DNA of 64,000 bases from Mycoplasmopsis pullorum (GCF_001900245.1 NZ_CP017813.1:434001-498000), one strand, 5' to 3'. Shown: positions 32,924 through 42,731, counted from the stretch's first letter. The notes: generated by a model not told the origin, from the letters alone. Numbers and translations are program-made.

Positions 32924-33296
32924 TAATAAAACTAATGTAATTAAAAAAGCAGACAATTTAGCTAAAGTTGCTAAGAAAAAATACTTCAAAAGTAAAGGGA
33001 TTTATATCTTTTTAAGTTTAGCTTCTATTTTTATTTCTGCTACAACTATAGTATTAAACTTGTATTCGATTCGTTATAATACCTTTCCGCAAGAAACAAT
33101 GATTTATTTTGTGGTAATTTCAATTATTTCGGTAGCAATTACAACCTTAATTGCAATTCAATCACTATTAAGTGTGTCAAACAAGATTGCAAAAATGAAG
33201 CAAAATTTACAAAAAAATGTTGATACTTTGGAAGTGCTAAGTCAAACACAAAATTTAACAAAAGAGCAAGTTGATGATTTAATGAATTTCTTATAG
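32907..33296 (+). CDS. Small two-helix membrane protein, DUF4231-like
   Basis: 129 residues: Lys/Asn-rich N-terminus, two hydrophobic helices (about 31-51 and 60-85) and a C-terminal coiled helix (KIAKMKQNLQKNVDTLEVL). ATG 32907 is preferred to an upstream GTG at 32898; AAGGAAAG lies upstream. Closest in appearance to DUF4231 among the three. Ends the operon before a strong terminator. Confidence 0.65.
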   Translation: MSKANNNKTNVIKKADNLAKVAKKKYFKSKGIYIFLSLASIFISATTIVLNLYSIRYNTFPQETMIYFVVISIISVAITTLIAIQSLLSVSNKIAKMKQNLQKNVDTLEVLSQTQNLTKEQVDDLMNFL

Positions 33297-33300
33297 ATAT

Positions 33301-33338
33301 AAAAAAATCTCCGTTAGATAATAAGACGGAGATTTTAA
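33301..33338. terminator. Bidirectional terminator
   Basis: Stem AAATCTCCGT/GACGGAGATTT with a roughly 10-base loop, flanked by A and T runs, between convergent genes. Confidence 0.8.
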
Positions 33339-33346
33339 TTTAACTT

Positions 33347-34180
33347 TTATTTTAAGATTTTGGCAACTTTTTCTTTATATTTCAACACATCCACTTTTTC
33401 GACTAATAAGTGGTCAATTTCTCATTCTTTAAGCAGACCGTAAGTGCGTTGAATGATATCTTGGTCATATAGTTGTTTTTTGTGGTGTGTGTCAGATTCT
33501 AAAATAATTTTAACACCTTTATTTTTGACAATTTGTCAAAATTCGTGAATTGGATATTTGTTTCGCACGGTTTGTCCAATTAGACGCGGACCTTTTCAAA
33601 AACCATTAATGTTAAATCCGAGCGGAAAATCTAATTCAAGTGCTAAATCACAGATTTTGTTAGCTAAATCTTCACAATCTTGATCTCAAGATTCATATGA
33701 TTTCATGTAAAAATCGGGATGCACCGCATAAAGGAATAGACCAGTACGCATCCCTTCTTCAAGGGATTTTCAATATCTACTTAATTGATATTTATTGGTA
33801 CAGTTTTTATTAAAATTGTTTTCTGGATCTAAATTTTCGACTGCGTGGATACCTAAAATCAAGTAATCTACGTCATTTCTACGTAAAACTTCACGGTATC
33901 AATGATCCATTGTTGGAAAGTATTCACTTTCAAAACCTGCAAAGATTTTTAATTCGTTTTGATATTTGTTTTGGTAGAAGTGAACTTCATCTAAATAAGT
34001 TTGCATTTCGCTAAGGTACATACGTGAGTTGTCTTTTGAATCTAATTCCCCAGGATATGGGATGTGATCACTAATACCAATTTCTATGAAACCTCTTCTG
34101 TGGTATTCTTCAACTAACTCTTTAACACTAACGTCGGCGTGTTTGCAATAAAAAGTGTGCATATGATAGTCATATTTCAT
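33347..34180 (-). CDS. PHP-domain phosphoesterase (HisJ-like)
   Basis: 277 residues. PHP metal-site motifs: YDYHMHTFYCKHADV at the N-terminus (HxH), GISDHIPY, GFESEYFP, LGIHAVE, AVHPDFY and a C-terminal LESDTHH. This is the HisJ-type histidinol-phosphatase fold. There is no histidine pathway in sight, so the true substrate is probably another small phosphate ester. Many UGA codons are Trp. Strong GGAG lies upstream. Divergent from rpiR with only 32 bases between the starts. Confidence 0.82.
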
Positions 34181-34200
34181 ATTTTTCTCCTACAAAATAA

Positions 34201-34206
34201 TATAAT
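34201..34206 (+). promoter_or_regulatory. -10 box TATAAT of rpiR
   Basis: TATAAT ends 6 bases before the rpiR ATG and no ribosome-binding site is present, so the mRNA is leaderless. Confidence 0.6.
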
Positions 34207-34212
34207 TTATTT

Positions 34213-34974
34213 ATGAATTTTAATAGCAATATAAAAAGTAGTGCATTGATTAAAAAGTTATTAACAATGACATACACTGAAGGTGTATATTCAACCATTA
34301 GTTTTAAGATTTTAACTAATTTAAACAATTTAGAAAAAGTCAATAGTCAAGAGTTGGCTGATTTAGCTTTTACCACACAAAGCACAATTTCTAAATTTGT
34401 TCGTAAAATCGGTTTTAATGATTTTCAAGAATTTAAGCAAAAACTTTTGCATTATCGTGATAAAAAATTAACTCATAAAAAACGTTTAATCGATAATAAG
34501 TTAATTTCTGAAAAAATTAATATTTTTACCGAAAATATCAATAATAAGCAAATGAAAAAATTTGCTGAATTAATTCAGAGTTCAAATCAAATAATCATCA
34601 ATGCAGCTGGAGGCGCATTACGTTCAATTCGTGAGTTTTATACAATTCTCAAACGTTTAGGTTATCCAATTTATTTACCAGAAGAGTTTTCGAATCGTTA
34701 TGCATTAGCACTTAGAAGTGATGAAAAAACCTTGGTTATTTGTATTTCGAATTCTTTAAATACAACTGAAACTTTAATTCCGACAATTTTAGCAATGAAT
34801 AACGATTCTAAAGTTGTATATTTCTCTTCACAAAGCAACCCAAACTTTGAGCTGGAATCATCTAAAATAAAAATCAACATTAAAGAATTTTTAAAAACTT
34901 CAGATAATGTTGATTCTTTATTGTTTGGATTGTGTATTAATGTTTATTTTGCACTACTTGCTAATTTAATTTAA
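34213..34974 (+). CDS. MurR/RpiR-family transcriptional regulator
   Basis: 253 residues: N-terminal helix-turn-helix (ELADLAFTTQSTISKFVRKIG at about 50-70, followed by FNDFQEFKQKL) and a C-terminal SIS sugar-phosphate-binding domain (about 100-253) with IIINAAGGALRSIREFY and LVICISNSLNTTETL. RpiR regulators sense sugar phosphates and usually control adjacent uptake genes; here the neighbours are the PHP phosphoesterase and the convergent PTS permease. Likely effector is an amino-sugar or hexose phosphate; this is inference. Confidence 0.9.
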   Translation: MNFNSNIKSSALIKKLLTMTYTEGVYSTISFKILTNLNNLEKVNSQELADLAFTTQSTISKFVRKIGFNDFQEFKQKLLHYRDKKLTHKKRLIDNKLISEKINIFTENINNKQMKKFAELIQSSNQIIINAAGGALRSIREFYTILKRLGYPIYLPEEFSNRYALALRSDEKTLVICISNSLNTTETLIPTILAMNNDSKVVYFSSQSNPNFELESSKIKINIKEFLKTSDNVDSLLFGLCINVYFALLANLI

Positions 34975-35193
34975 AAGCAATATTCTAATTGCTGTTGAGA
35001 TTATAATCAAACTACAAAAAATTAATGTGTACGGTCAATACTTAATAAATGTATAGTAAATAGATTCAGTATATTTCATATCTTTTGTGATTTCATACTT
35101 AATCTGTTTTTTTCGTCTATGTACAATTACTAATAAACCGGCAATGAATAACACAACAGCAAATGCACACAAAATACCAATTGTTATATACAC
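34966..35193 (-). CDS. Short membrane peptide downstream of ptsG
   Basis: 75 residues with two hydrophobic helices (about 3-26 and 52-73) separated by a basic loop HRRKKQIKYEITKD. Starts at GTG 35193, seven bases after the PTS stop, with AAAGGA in the PTS 3' end as ribosome-binding site. The end overlaps the rpiR 3' end by 9 bases tail to tail. UGA appears once as Trp. No family recognised; may assist or regulate the PTS permease. Alternative: a spurious open frame, though spacing and composition favour a gene. Confidence 0.5.
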
Positions 35194-35199
35194 TTTAAT

Positions 35200-36954
35200 T
35201 TATCCTTTACGACGTAAAATGTTCATGATCCGAGCGTAAACCATTGCTTTAGCACCAAAGACACTTTGAACTTGTTCTCCAGAGTCTACTACTCCCATAG
35301 CTCCAAGCCCCTTAATTTGGTCACGTTGAACTTTGTCTTTATCTTTTACTGAGATTCTTAATCTTGAAATACATGCTCCGATTTCGTTCATGTTTTCAAA
35401 ACCACCGTAAAGTTCGATTAATTGTTTAGCCATTTCGACGTCTTCAGCTTTTTCACCAGCTAAATCAGGATCTGTATTTGTTTGATCAGTTTTATTTTTG
35501 TTTCTAAAGTCTTTTTTACTAAATAATCTAAATTCTTGGTCATCACGTCCAGGAGTTTTTAAGTTTAATTTAGTAATTAAGAAGTAGAATACAACTAAAT
35601 ATTCTAAGAAGAAGATTGGTCCTAATACTCACATCATTCATACACGAGATACGATTTCATAAGCAGGAGCGTTGAAGATTAATCATGTAATGATCCCTTC
35701 ACCTGTCCCTGAAACCATTCCAGCACCAGCAAGGTACATAAACATGTATGTGAAACCAGTTAAGAACGCGTGTACTATTCATAGAATAGGTGCGGTGAAA
35801 ATAAATGTGAATTCAATAGGTTCTGTAACACCAGAAAGAACTGATGAACTTAATGCACCGAAAATAATAGGTGCGGCAATTTTTCTTTTCTCTTTAGGTA
35901 CAGCTAAGAACATAGCTACAGCAGCCCCAGGGAGAGCGAACATGTTTGTTGGATATGTTCCATTTGAAATCATCGAGTCGTTAGCTGTAATCTCAACACC
36001 ATGGCTTAATTTCGCTTGTAAAATTGAGTAGAATCCAGTTACAACTGAATTGTCAGGTGCAGTTCAAGTACCTCCAGCTGGGGTATATCTTAAAATAGCG
36101 TTAGGTACATTGTGTAATCCAAAAGGAAGTAATAATCTGTTTGTAAATCCATATAAGAATGAACCACCAGCTTTCATACTTCTAATTCCATAACCAATAC
36201 TATCCATCGCTTTTTGAACATGAACTCAAACTAATGTCAATGGTATACCTAAAATAAATGCAACTAATAATGATGCAACAGGTGAGAATTTAGGTCCACC
36301 AAAGAATGCGATTGCTTTAGGGAATTGTAATCTATATGTGTATTTGTGAACAATAAATCCAGTTAAACCTGCTAAAATTCCACCTAAAGCATTTAGGTTA
36401 AATGATTTAGAGTATTTTCCAAAACGTTCAATTGTAAGTGATTTTACAACTGCATTAACTAAATCTTTAATTTTAGCTAATTCCTTATCTGTATATGTTT
36501 CACCGTTTGCAGGTTTAAGTGTACTTCTAATATTTTGGTCAACCTCAGCAGTAAAGGTACTTAATATGCTTGTATATTTAAGAATTATATATCCTGCGAA
36601 ATATAAACCAATCAAAGCAACTCCACCAGCAAGTGCGGCACTAACTTTTTCTTCTTTTGCTAATCCTGCGGCTAATCCGATTGCAAAAAGAATGTCTAAA
36701 TTGTAAATTGGAGCCATACCAATTACTTTAACAGCGTCTGCAGCTGCTTTATAAGCGTCTATTTTCATTCATCCTGTTTTATTTCCAACTGTTTGCAAAA
36801 TATATCCAAGAGCTCCGATTATTGCAAGCACCGGTATGATAGAAACAGGTAAAATCATAGCACGACCAAACTGTTCTAAACCTGAACGAATTTTCGCTCA
36901 AGTATTTTTAACAGTAGGAGGTACATGCATTTTTTGTTTTTTTGTCAAATTCAT
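35200..36954 (-). CDS. ptsG: PTS glucose-type transporter IICB component
   Basis: 584 residues, EIIC then EIIB. The EIIC domain (about 20-440) has many membrane helices and glucose/GlcNAc-family motifs such as FGRAMILPVSIIPVLAIIG, GVTEPIEFTFIF and FGLHNVPNAIL. The EIIB domain (about 505-584) has IGACISRLRISV with the phosphorylated Cys at about 528. Transports and phosphorylates a hexose using phosphate from HPr/EIIA; no EIIA is fused. A roughly 60-residue region not matching the standard EIIC is inserted near 115-140. AGGAAC precedes ATG 36954. Specificity (glucose versus maltose or GlcNAc) is not certain. Confidence 0.88.
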
Positions 36955-37259
36955 TTGTTCCTTAATCAAAATTCCTTTCAATAAAATTTTATTTCTTTGA
37001 TAAGGAATATATTTTCCAAATAGGAATGTGAAAAATCTATATCATAAAGAAAGTAAAATTCATGATTATTTAATTTAATATACCTTTCCCAGTTAGTAGT
37101 ATTGAAACAGAAAAATAATATTTATAAAAACAATCATCAAAAATTATTAACTTATTCGTTTATGAAAATCTATATGAGTTCATTTATTAAAGAAGCTTAA
37201 AATGAGATAAAGTATAACATATTTATATACAAGAGTTAATAATATTAAAGGAAATAAAA
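36955..37259. promoter_or_regulatory. ptsG upstream region with a palindrome
   Basis: No gene is seen in these 305 bases between divergent genes. On the ptsG side, a palindrome GGAATATATTTTCC (37004-37017) resembles the short inverted repeats bound by RpiR-type regulators and could be an operator. The right part carries TATAAC-like sequence and AAAGGA before the ATG at 37260. The operator assignment is a guess. Confidence 0.35.
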
Positions 37260-37793
37260 ATGCTTACAAAAGAACAATTATTACAAGAAATTAAAAGAAA
37301 TCAAGATGAATTATGTAAAACAATCATTCAAGAAGATTGTGATTTTAATAAACTTGCTTCAAGTTTTAATTTTGAAGCTTTAGCAGATAAATACTATGAA
37401 TATTTCGAAGATGTTTTTTTAAAAGATATACCAGATAATCAAAAAATTAAAATTGTAGATTTTAATGAGTGATTGGACAATGAAAAAAAAGATATACCTA
37501 CTATTATGGACTGTGGTCTAGATCCTTATCTTCAAGAAATAGCAGATATTAATATTAATATTAATTGCGAAGATTTGAAAAAAGATGCTCTTAAAAAAAT
37601 TGATTATTTATTAGAAAATAGTGCATATGATTTTGATGATGAATATCAAATGGAAGAATATGACCCAGAAAATTGTGATCATTTAAGAGCGGCAGAAAGT
37701 TATATTATCCAAGATTTTCTAAGAGAATATAATTCAAGGGTTATGTTGATACTTCAAAACAAACAAACTGAAAAGAAAAGTAATACGAGATAA
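37260..37793 (+). CDS. Acidic hypothetical protein
   Basis: 177 residues, strongly acidic, helix-rich, no signal or membrane segment and no recognised domain. One UGA (at 37470-37472) codes Trp in FNEWLDNE. AAAGGA lies upstream of the ATG. It is followed by a hairpin (ACCACTT/AAGTGGT, 37805-37823) and then the IS element. Its position between the PTS and an IS suggests an accessory gene; similar small acidic proteins in mycoplasmas have no known role. Confidence 0.6.
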
Positions 37794-37851
37794 TAATACA
37801 AATACCACTTATTATAAAGTGGTAGCCCGATAGCAATTTCCATTAGGACAC

Positions 37852-37868
37852 CCTGAGTTTCCAAGTTG
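37852..37868 (+). repeat. Left terminal inverted repeat of the IS1634-family element
   Basis: CCTGAGTTTCCAAGTTG pairs with the reverse complement of 39702-39718 (CCTGCGTTTCCAAGTTG), 16 of 17 bases. Confidence 0.8.
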
Positions 37869-37971
37869 GAAGCTCTTTTTTATACCTTTTACCTTATTAC
37901 TTATATACATAGTATATAAGTACAATTTTTAATTATTTTAACTTTTTACAATGATTACAATGACAATAATG

Positions 37972-37977
37972 TATAAT
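37972..37977 (+). promoter_or_regulatory. -10 box TATAAT of the transposase
   Basis: TATAAT ends 6 bases before the ATG at 37984, with no ribosome-binding site; leaderless expression is likely. Confidence 0.5.
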
Positions 37978-37983
37978 ATAAAT

Positions 37984-39639
37984 ATGAGTAACTACATTTT
38001 GTATAAAAGAAAAAATCCAAAAGGGATTTACGTTGCGTTAGGAATATCAAAAGGATACGGTAAAGGGATTGGGAATTTAGTTGGATTAGGTTATTGAGAA
38101 GAAATTAAAGAAAAATATTCTCTACAAAACATCGATGATTTAAAACCGATTGCTAGATTAGTTCCTGTTGGAGAAGATAAAATTGAAGTTAAAACCAAAT
38201 TTTTCCAATTGCTTAACCCAACATCTGTCGAAACAAATGTAAAAAACGTTGGTATTGAATTGATTTATAAAGTAATTAAAGAACTAGATTTATTTAAAGG
38301 ATTGCCGAAAACCAAACACAAATCTTTAGAAGAAGTATTGCAATTTATTGTCGCAACAAGAATAATTCAACCAAGAAGTTATATTTGTCAATACAAAAAC
38401 AAAAATGACTTTTTACATCAGATAGATATAAAAAAATCTTCAATTTATAACCATTTTGATACTTTTTTAAAATATAAAAATGCAATTTTAGTCAATATTT
38501 ATAACAAAATGCAAGAATTGACAACTAGAAACACAAAATTAATGCATTTTGATAATACAACTGTTTATTTTCAAAGTTTTTCAAGAGACGGTTTGAGACA
38601 AAGGGGTTTTTCTAAAGATGGAAAGCATGATGAAGATCAAATTGTTGTGGCTATGGCAGTTGATAACAATGGTATTCCTTTTCACTATAAAGTTTTCGAA
38701 GGAAATACTGCAGATTCTAAAACTCTTGTGAAATTTTTAGTCGAAATGCAAAGAATTTACAAAACAAAAGACACAATAATAGTTGCTGATAAAGGTATTA
38801 GTCAAAATGCAAATTTAAGATATTTAGAACAAAAAGGATATAAATATATAGTTCAGAAACGTATTGATATTCTTGGAAAAGAAGATAAAGCATTTATAGT
38901 AAATGATCAAGGGTTTGTTCAAGAAAATGATTATTTTACTAAATCTAGATTAGTCCAATCTGTTTGAGCTAAAAACAAAAATAAAAAAAGATATAGCGAT
39001 ACCTTTAGAAAACAATTTGTCTATTTTAGTCCTTCAAAACAAACTTTAGACAAAATAAAAAGACAAAATCTTATTAATAAATTGGAGAAAAAGTCTATTA
39101 ATGGTGAATTACCATTAAGTGCTTTGGTTCCTGAATATAAGAAAAAGTATATGGATGTAGATGGTAAAACATTCGGAAGATTAAATATCGAAAAAATTAA
39201 AAAAGTCGCTAATGAAGATGGTTTTTATATGATTGAAACAAATATAACAAACATAGATTCAAAAGAAGCGAATGAAATATATAAGGGACAATGAAAAGTG
39301 GAAGAAGGTTTCAGAACCTTAAAATCAGCAATTGAAGTTAGACCGATGTACGTTTATAAAGACGAGCATATTCAATCTCACGTATTTTTATGCTTTTTAT
39401 CTCTAATTGTTTTGAAATATTGCATTTATAAATTAAAGAAATTTTATAAAGATAATGGAGAGATCCAAAAACTCACAATAAATATGTTTATAGATGCATT
39501 GAAACTTATAACAATTACAACAAAGACAGTGAATGGTAAAGTTGTAAGTGAAATCGAGAATAATTTAGACCCAGAACATAAAGAATTAAACAAAATATAT
39601 AGTGATTTTAAATATGCGATTGATGGTCTATCATCGTAA
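37984..39639 (+). CDS. IS1634-family (DDE, IS4-like) transposase
   Basis: 551 residues, full length for the family. DDE residues: Asp in LMHFDNTTVYF (about 190), Asp in IIVADKGIS (about 270) and Glu in WKVEEGFRTLKS (about 440), the last in the family Y/W-x2-E-x2-R/F-x-L-K context. Three UGA codons code Trp, including the conserved Trp before VEEGF. No frameshift or stop, so the element may be active. It ends in TAA before a strong terminator inside the right end. Confidence 0.92.
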
Positions 39640-39648
39640 TTTAAAAGA

Positions 39649-39694
39649 GCAAAAAAACAAATACGCCTTATTTGTAGGTGTATTTGTTTTTTTC
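39649..39694 (+). terminator. Terminator inside the IS right end
   Basis: Stem ACAAATACGCC/GGTGTATTTGT, roughly 9-base loop, followed by seven T. Confidence 0.8.
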
Positions 39695-39701
39695 TTCATT
39701 A

Positions 39702-39718
39702 CAACTTGGAAACGCAGG
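39702..39718 (-). repeat. Right terminal inverted repeat of the IS1634-family element
   Basis: On the minus strand it reads CCTGCGTTTCCAAGTTG, differing at one base from the left repeat. Confidence 0.8.
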
Positions 39719-39761
39719 AGAACTAAATAAAATCTATAAAGATTTAGACTACATTTTATAA
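39717..39761 (+). pseudogene. Remnant of a second IS1634-type transposase C-terminus
   Basis: The frame reads GELNKIYKDLDYIL then TAA, matching the intact transposase C-terminal segment ELNKIYSDFKYAI almost residue for residue. Only about 14 codons remain. It is followed by a terminator hairpin and a diverged right inverted repeat (39838-39854), in the same order as in the intact element. Confidence 0.65.
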
Positions 39762-39787
39762 ATCTATGTGTCTAATTTTTTCTTTAA

Positions 39788-39826
39788 AAAAAGTAAATAG
39801 CCCTATAAATAAAGGCTATTTTTAAA
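39788..39826 (+). terminator. Terminator of the remnant IS copy
   Basis: Stem AAATAGCC/GGCTATTT with an 11-base loop followed by T run. Confidence 0.7.
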
Positions 39827-39837
39827 ATTAATTGAAG

Positions 39838-39854
39838 CAACTTGGAAACCTGGG
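39838..39854 (-). repeat. Diverged right inverted repeat of the remnant IS
   Basis: Minus strand CCCAGGTTTCCAAGTTG shares the GTTTCCAAGTTG core with both ends of the intact element, three mismatches to the left repeat. Confidence 0.65.
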
Positions 39855-39922
39855 ATTATTAGTGTTTTGAGTCCTGATAGATTTCTAAAAGGATAAAACA
39901 AGAAAAATGCATTAAAGGTCAA

Positions 39923-39952
39923 AAAAACTCTACCATGCGATGGTAGAGAATT
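39923..39952. terminator. Terminator at the rsmG 3' end
   Basis: Stem CTCTACCATC/GATGGTAGAG (nearly perfect) flanked by an A run on the left and T run on the right; for the minus-strand rsmG the A run reads as T. Confidence 0.75.
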
Positions 39953-39953
39953 T

Positions 39954-40646
39954 TTATATATTTTTCTTAATTTCTTTTCATGAAAAAGGAAACTGTTTTG
40001 GACATGAACGCTTTTTAATTATGCTATAAACATAATTTTCTTTTTCCAAATTAGGAACATCTAATTTATCAATTTTAGTTTCGTATTTCAACAGTTTAAA
40101 AATTGGATAAGCTTCATCGATTTCATTTTGTAAATTTTTACCTTTAATCAATGACATTATACCATTAACTTTTACAAGATGAAATGATGACATTAACATA
40201 GTTTTGACTGTCCCTACCGCACGAGCGACAACAACATCAAAAATGTTTTTATCAGTCACTTCTTCAGCACGGACTCTTTTAACTTGTATATTTTTGAGAT
40301 TTAATTTTTCGATAACAATGTTTAAAAAGTTAACACGTTTTTGTAAAGGTTCATAAATTGTAAAATTATGCTTTGAAAAAATTGCATAAGGAAGTGAAGG
40401 GAACCCTACACCAGCTCCGATATCCAAAACTTCAAGAATATGTTCTGAATTTTCATCAACAGCATTTTGCATGTAAATTAAGGATTCTAAAATTCCTTCT
40501 CCTCAGAGTTTGTCCCTAGAAAAACCGGTCAGATTCATTACTTTATTATAAGTTTCAATTAAATTAAAATAAAGGTCGAGTTTGTTAAAATCTCAACCAT
40601 TATTTTCGCAAAATTTTTGTACTAATTTTTGATTAGTGTTTTCCAT
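39954..40646 (-). CDS. rsmG: 16S rRNA (guanine-N7) methyltransferase RsmG
   Basis: 230 residues. RsmG (GidB) methylates G527 of 16S rRNA. Seen: N-terminal helical part with ETYNKVMNLTGFSRD, SAM motif VLDIGAGVGFPSLPYA near residue 80, and the segment VVARAVGTVKTMLM. Loss of this enzyme gives low-level streptomycin resistance in other bacteria. Trp codons are UGA, including the last Trp before the tail KEIKKNI. The start overlaps the prs end by 14 bases, so the genes are coupled. Confidence 0.92.
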
Positions 40647-41610
40647 TTAAACTGGCCTTTGATTCTAAATATAAGTTTGAAATACTTTCGCCTTTCATTG
40701 AAACGTTAATAACACCACTTAAGAAATCTGCTAAAGACACAATTTTTAGTTTTGAGTATTTTTCAGCAAGTTTTGAGTTATCAATTGAATCAGTCACAAT
40801 AACCATTGTAACGTTTGGATTATTTTCGAATGCATCAAAACCTTTTGAGAAAATACCATGACTGGCAGCGACTATAATGTCTTTTGCACCGTGTTTTTTA
40901 AGAGTATCAACAGCTTTTAATATTGTACCACCAGTATCAATTATGTCGTCTACTATAACCGCATTTTGTCCCTCAATGTCCCCAATTAAGCCCATAACTT
41001 CTGTTTGGTTAACACCAACACGTCTTTTGTCAATAATAGAAATTTTTACAGTGTCTGCGATTAATTCTGCTAATTTACGAGCTCTAACTGTCCCACCGTG
41101 GTCAGGTGAAACAACTGTGAATTTTTTACCTGTTTCTTTAACAGCTTTTGCTAAAGTATATTGTCCCCTCAAGTCGTCAACTGGGATATCAAAGAAACCT
41201 TGAATTGAAGGATTGTGTAAATCAACACAAATTAATTTAGTTGCTCCGGCGGTTTGGAGTAAATTAGCAACTAATTTAGCACCAATCGGTTGTCTTCCGC
41301 TAGCTTTTCGATCTTGTCTAGCATAACCGTAGTAGCTTAAACATACTGTAATTGTTTTTGCACTGGCTCTTTTTAGTGAGTCAATGAATAACAATAATTC
41401 CATGATGTTTTCGTTAACAGGTCTTGATGTGTTTGCGACAACAAAAACATCTTTGTTCCGAACAGTTTTTGTTGAAACCATCATTATTTCACCATCGGCG
41501 TAAATTGTTTTTTCAATCGGTGTTAAAGGTATTTCTAATAAATCTGATATTTTTTCAGCTAATTTAATTGAATTTTCTAATCCAAAAAGTATTACGTCTT
41601 TTTTGTTCAT
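40633..41610 (-). CDS. prs: Ribose-phosphate pyrophosphokinase
   Basis: 325 residues. Makes PRPP from ribose 5-phosphate and ATP for nucleotide salvage. Seen: ENIMELLLFIDSLKRASAK, the flexible-loop YYGYARQDRKASGRQPI near 113, PP/ribose motifs VVSPDHGGTVRA and AVIVDDIIDTGGT (PRPP-binding loop) near 220. First gene of the prs-rsmG operon; a GGAG site precedes the ATG. Confidence 0.97.
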   Translation of the reverse strand: MNKKDVILFGLENSIKLAEKISDLLEIPLTPIEKTIYADGEIMMVSTKTVRNKDVFVVANTSRPVNENIMELLLFIDSLKRASAKTITVCLSYYGYARQDRKASGRQPIGAKLVANLLQTAGATKLICVDLHNPSIQGFFDIPVDDLRGQYTLAKAVKETGKKFTVVSPDHGGTVRARKLAELIADTVKISIIDKRRVGVNQTEVMGLIGDIEGQNAVIVDDIIDTGGTILKAVDTLKKHGAKDIIVAASHGIFSKGFDAFENNPNVTMVIVTDSIDNSKLAEKYSKLKIVSLADFLSGVINVSMKGESISNLYLESKASLNGKH

Positions 41611-41792
41611 TATGCTCCATTATTATCTGTTTAATAACTATTTTAAATTATAAAGAAATAGTTATGAAATTAGCAGATTTAAAATAAAAAATGCAATTTT
41701 TGGGTATGAAAATATTATGGAATTGTATTCGTGTTTTGAAAATAGGACGTTGAAAGTGATAAAATTAAAATATAGATAATGTGGAGGTATTT

Positions 41793-42008
41793 ATGTACAA
41801 ATACAAAGCTAAACTAATCTCAAACGGAGAAATTATTGCTCAAGCAAACAACTTAGAAGATCTTGAGGGATTAATCAAAGGCTTTAGAAGGGGACAAAAA
41901 TACGGAGTACACACACGTTCAAACGAAAAAATTGAAATAATTCATACTGAAAGAAATAACCTAGAAGGTAAAAGAAAATCAAAAGAAGAAATCTTAAAAA
42001 TCGTTTAA
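41793..42008 (+). CDS. Conserved small basic protein, function unknown
   Basis: 71 residues: beta-strand-like start YKYKAKLISNGEIIAQAN, then a helix and basic stretch FRRGQKYGVHTRSNEKIEII and a charged tail ending ILKIV. No domain recognised. ATG 41793 is chosen for its perfect GGAGG site; an upstream in-frame GTG (41781) lies within that site region. Strong ribosome-binding site and own terminator suggest a real, well-expressed gene. Low-complexity is absent. Confidence 0.7.
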   Translation: MYKYKAKLISNGEIIAQANNLEDLEGLIKGFRRGQKYGVHTRSNEKIEIIHTERNNLEGKRKSKEEILKIV

Positions 42009-42042
42009 ATACATATAATATTGCTTAAAAAATGAATTTATT

Positions 42043-42067
42043 AAACCCGTGCGTACGGGTTTTTATT
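42043..42067 (+). terminator. Terminator after the small basic protein gene
   Basis: Stem AAACCCGT/ACGGGTTT with 4-base loop followed by T run. Confidence 0.8.
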
Positions 42068-42076
42068 TTTCTTTGG

Positions 42077-42082
42077 TAAAAT
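42077..42082 (+). promoter_or_regulatory. -10 box TAAAAT of trmB
   Basis: TTGGTAAAAT: box ends 8 bases before the trmB ATG, with no Shine-Dalgarno sequence. Confidence 0.45.
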
Positions 42083-42090
42083 TAAATTCT

Positions 42091-42702
42091 ATGAGATTAA
42101 GAAATGATAAAAACGCTAAAAAAACATTAGAAGATTATGAATATACTATCAAAAATTTTCCTTTTACATTAAAAAATGATGATACTTTGGAAATTGGAGC
42201 AGGTAAAGGTGAAATGATTACAGAAATGGCTCATTTAAATCCTGATAAAAGATTTATTGCTTTTGAAAAATTTGCAACTGTAGCAGCAAAAATAGTCAAA
42301 AAAGCAAAAAATCTAAATTTAAAGAATTTATTTGTGGTTTGTCAAGATGCACAAAGCATTGATGAGTTATTTGTTGGTGAATGTGACACCATTTGATTAA
42401 CTTTTAGCGATCCGTGACCAAAAGCAAGACATGAAAAAAGAAGATTGACATATAAAACTTTCTTAAATTCTTATGCTAAGATTCTAAGTAATAACGGAGT
42501 TTTAAAGTTTAAAACTGATAATGATAAATTATTTGAATATTCAATCGAAAGTTTAAAAGAAAATAAGTGAAATATAACATTTCTTACAATCGATTTACAC
42601 AATAATGAAAAAAATTCAAACAATATTATGACTGGATACGAAATAAAATGATCATCAATTGGTAAAAATATCAATTATCTAGAAGCTAAAAAACCTTGTT
42701 AA
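42091..42702 (+). CDS. trmB: tRNA (guanine46-N7)-methyltransferase TrmB
   Basis: 203 residues. Methylates G46 in the tRNA variable loop. Seen: [13 protein letters not shown] motif near residue 34, FIAFEKF, and the family block [17 protein letters not shown] near 112-126 with two UGA-coded Trp, then LKFKTDN and YEIKW. N-terminus [11 protein letters not shown] is typical. Starts with no Shine-Dalgarno. Followed by a terminator. Confidence 0.95.
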
Positions 42703-42707
42703 GTTTC

Positions 42708-42731
42708 AAAGAGCTATGGCTCTTTTTATTT
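42708..42731 (+). terminator. Terminator after trmB
   Basis: Stem AAAGAGC/GCTCTTT with a 4-base loop and T run. Confidence 0.8.

Larger units (their letters stand above)
37852..39718 (+). mobile_element. IS1634-family insertion sequence
   Basis: 1867 bases between the 17-base inverted repeats, almost the reported IS1634 length of about 1.87 kb. It carries one complete transposase. IS1634 elements are known for long, variable-length target duplications; no duplication flanking this copy was found by eye. The right end abuts a remnant of another transposase 3' end (see 39717-39761). Confidence 0.82.

Noticed and set aside
37794..37851. Possible target-site duplication flanking the IS element
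   Set aside because: No matching direct repeat of useful length was found by eye at the other end, so none is claimed.
39640..39953. CRISPR-like repeats formed by the repeated GTTTCCAAGTTG sequences
   Set aside because: Only three copies at irregular spacing and in inverted orientation; they are IS terminal repeats. No cas gene is present.
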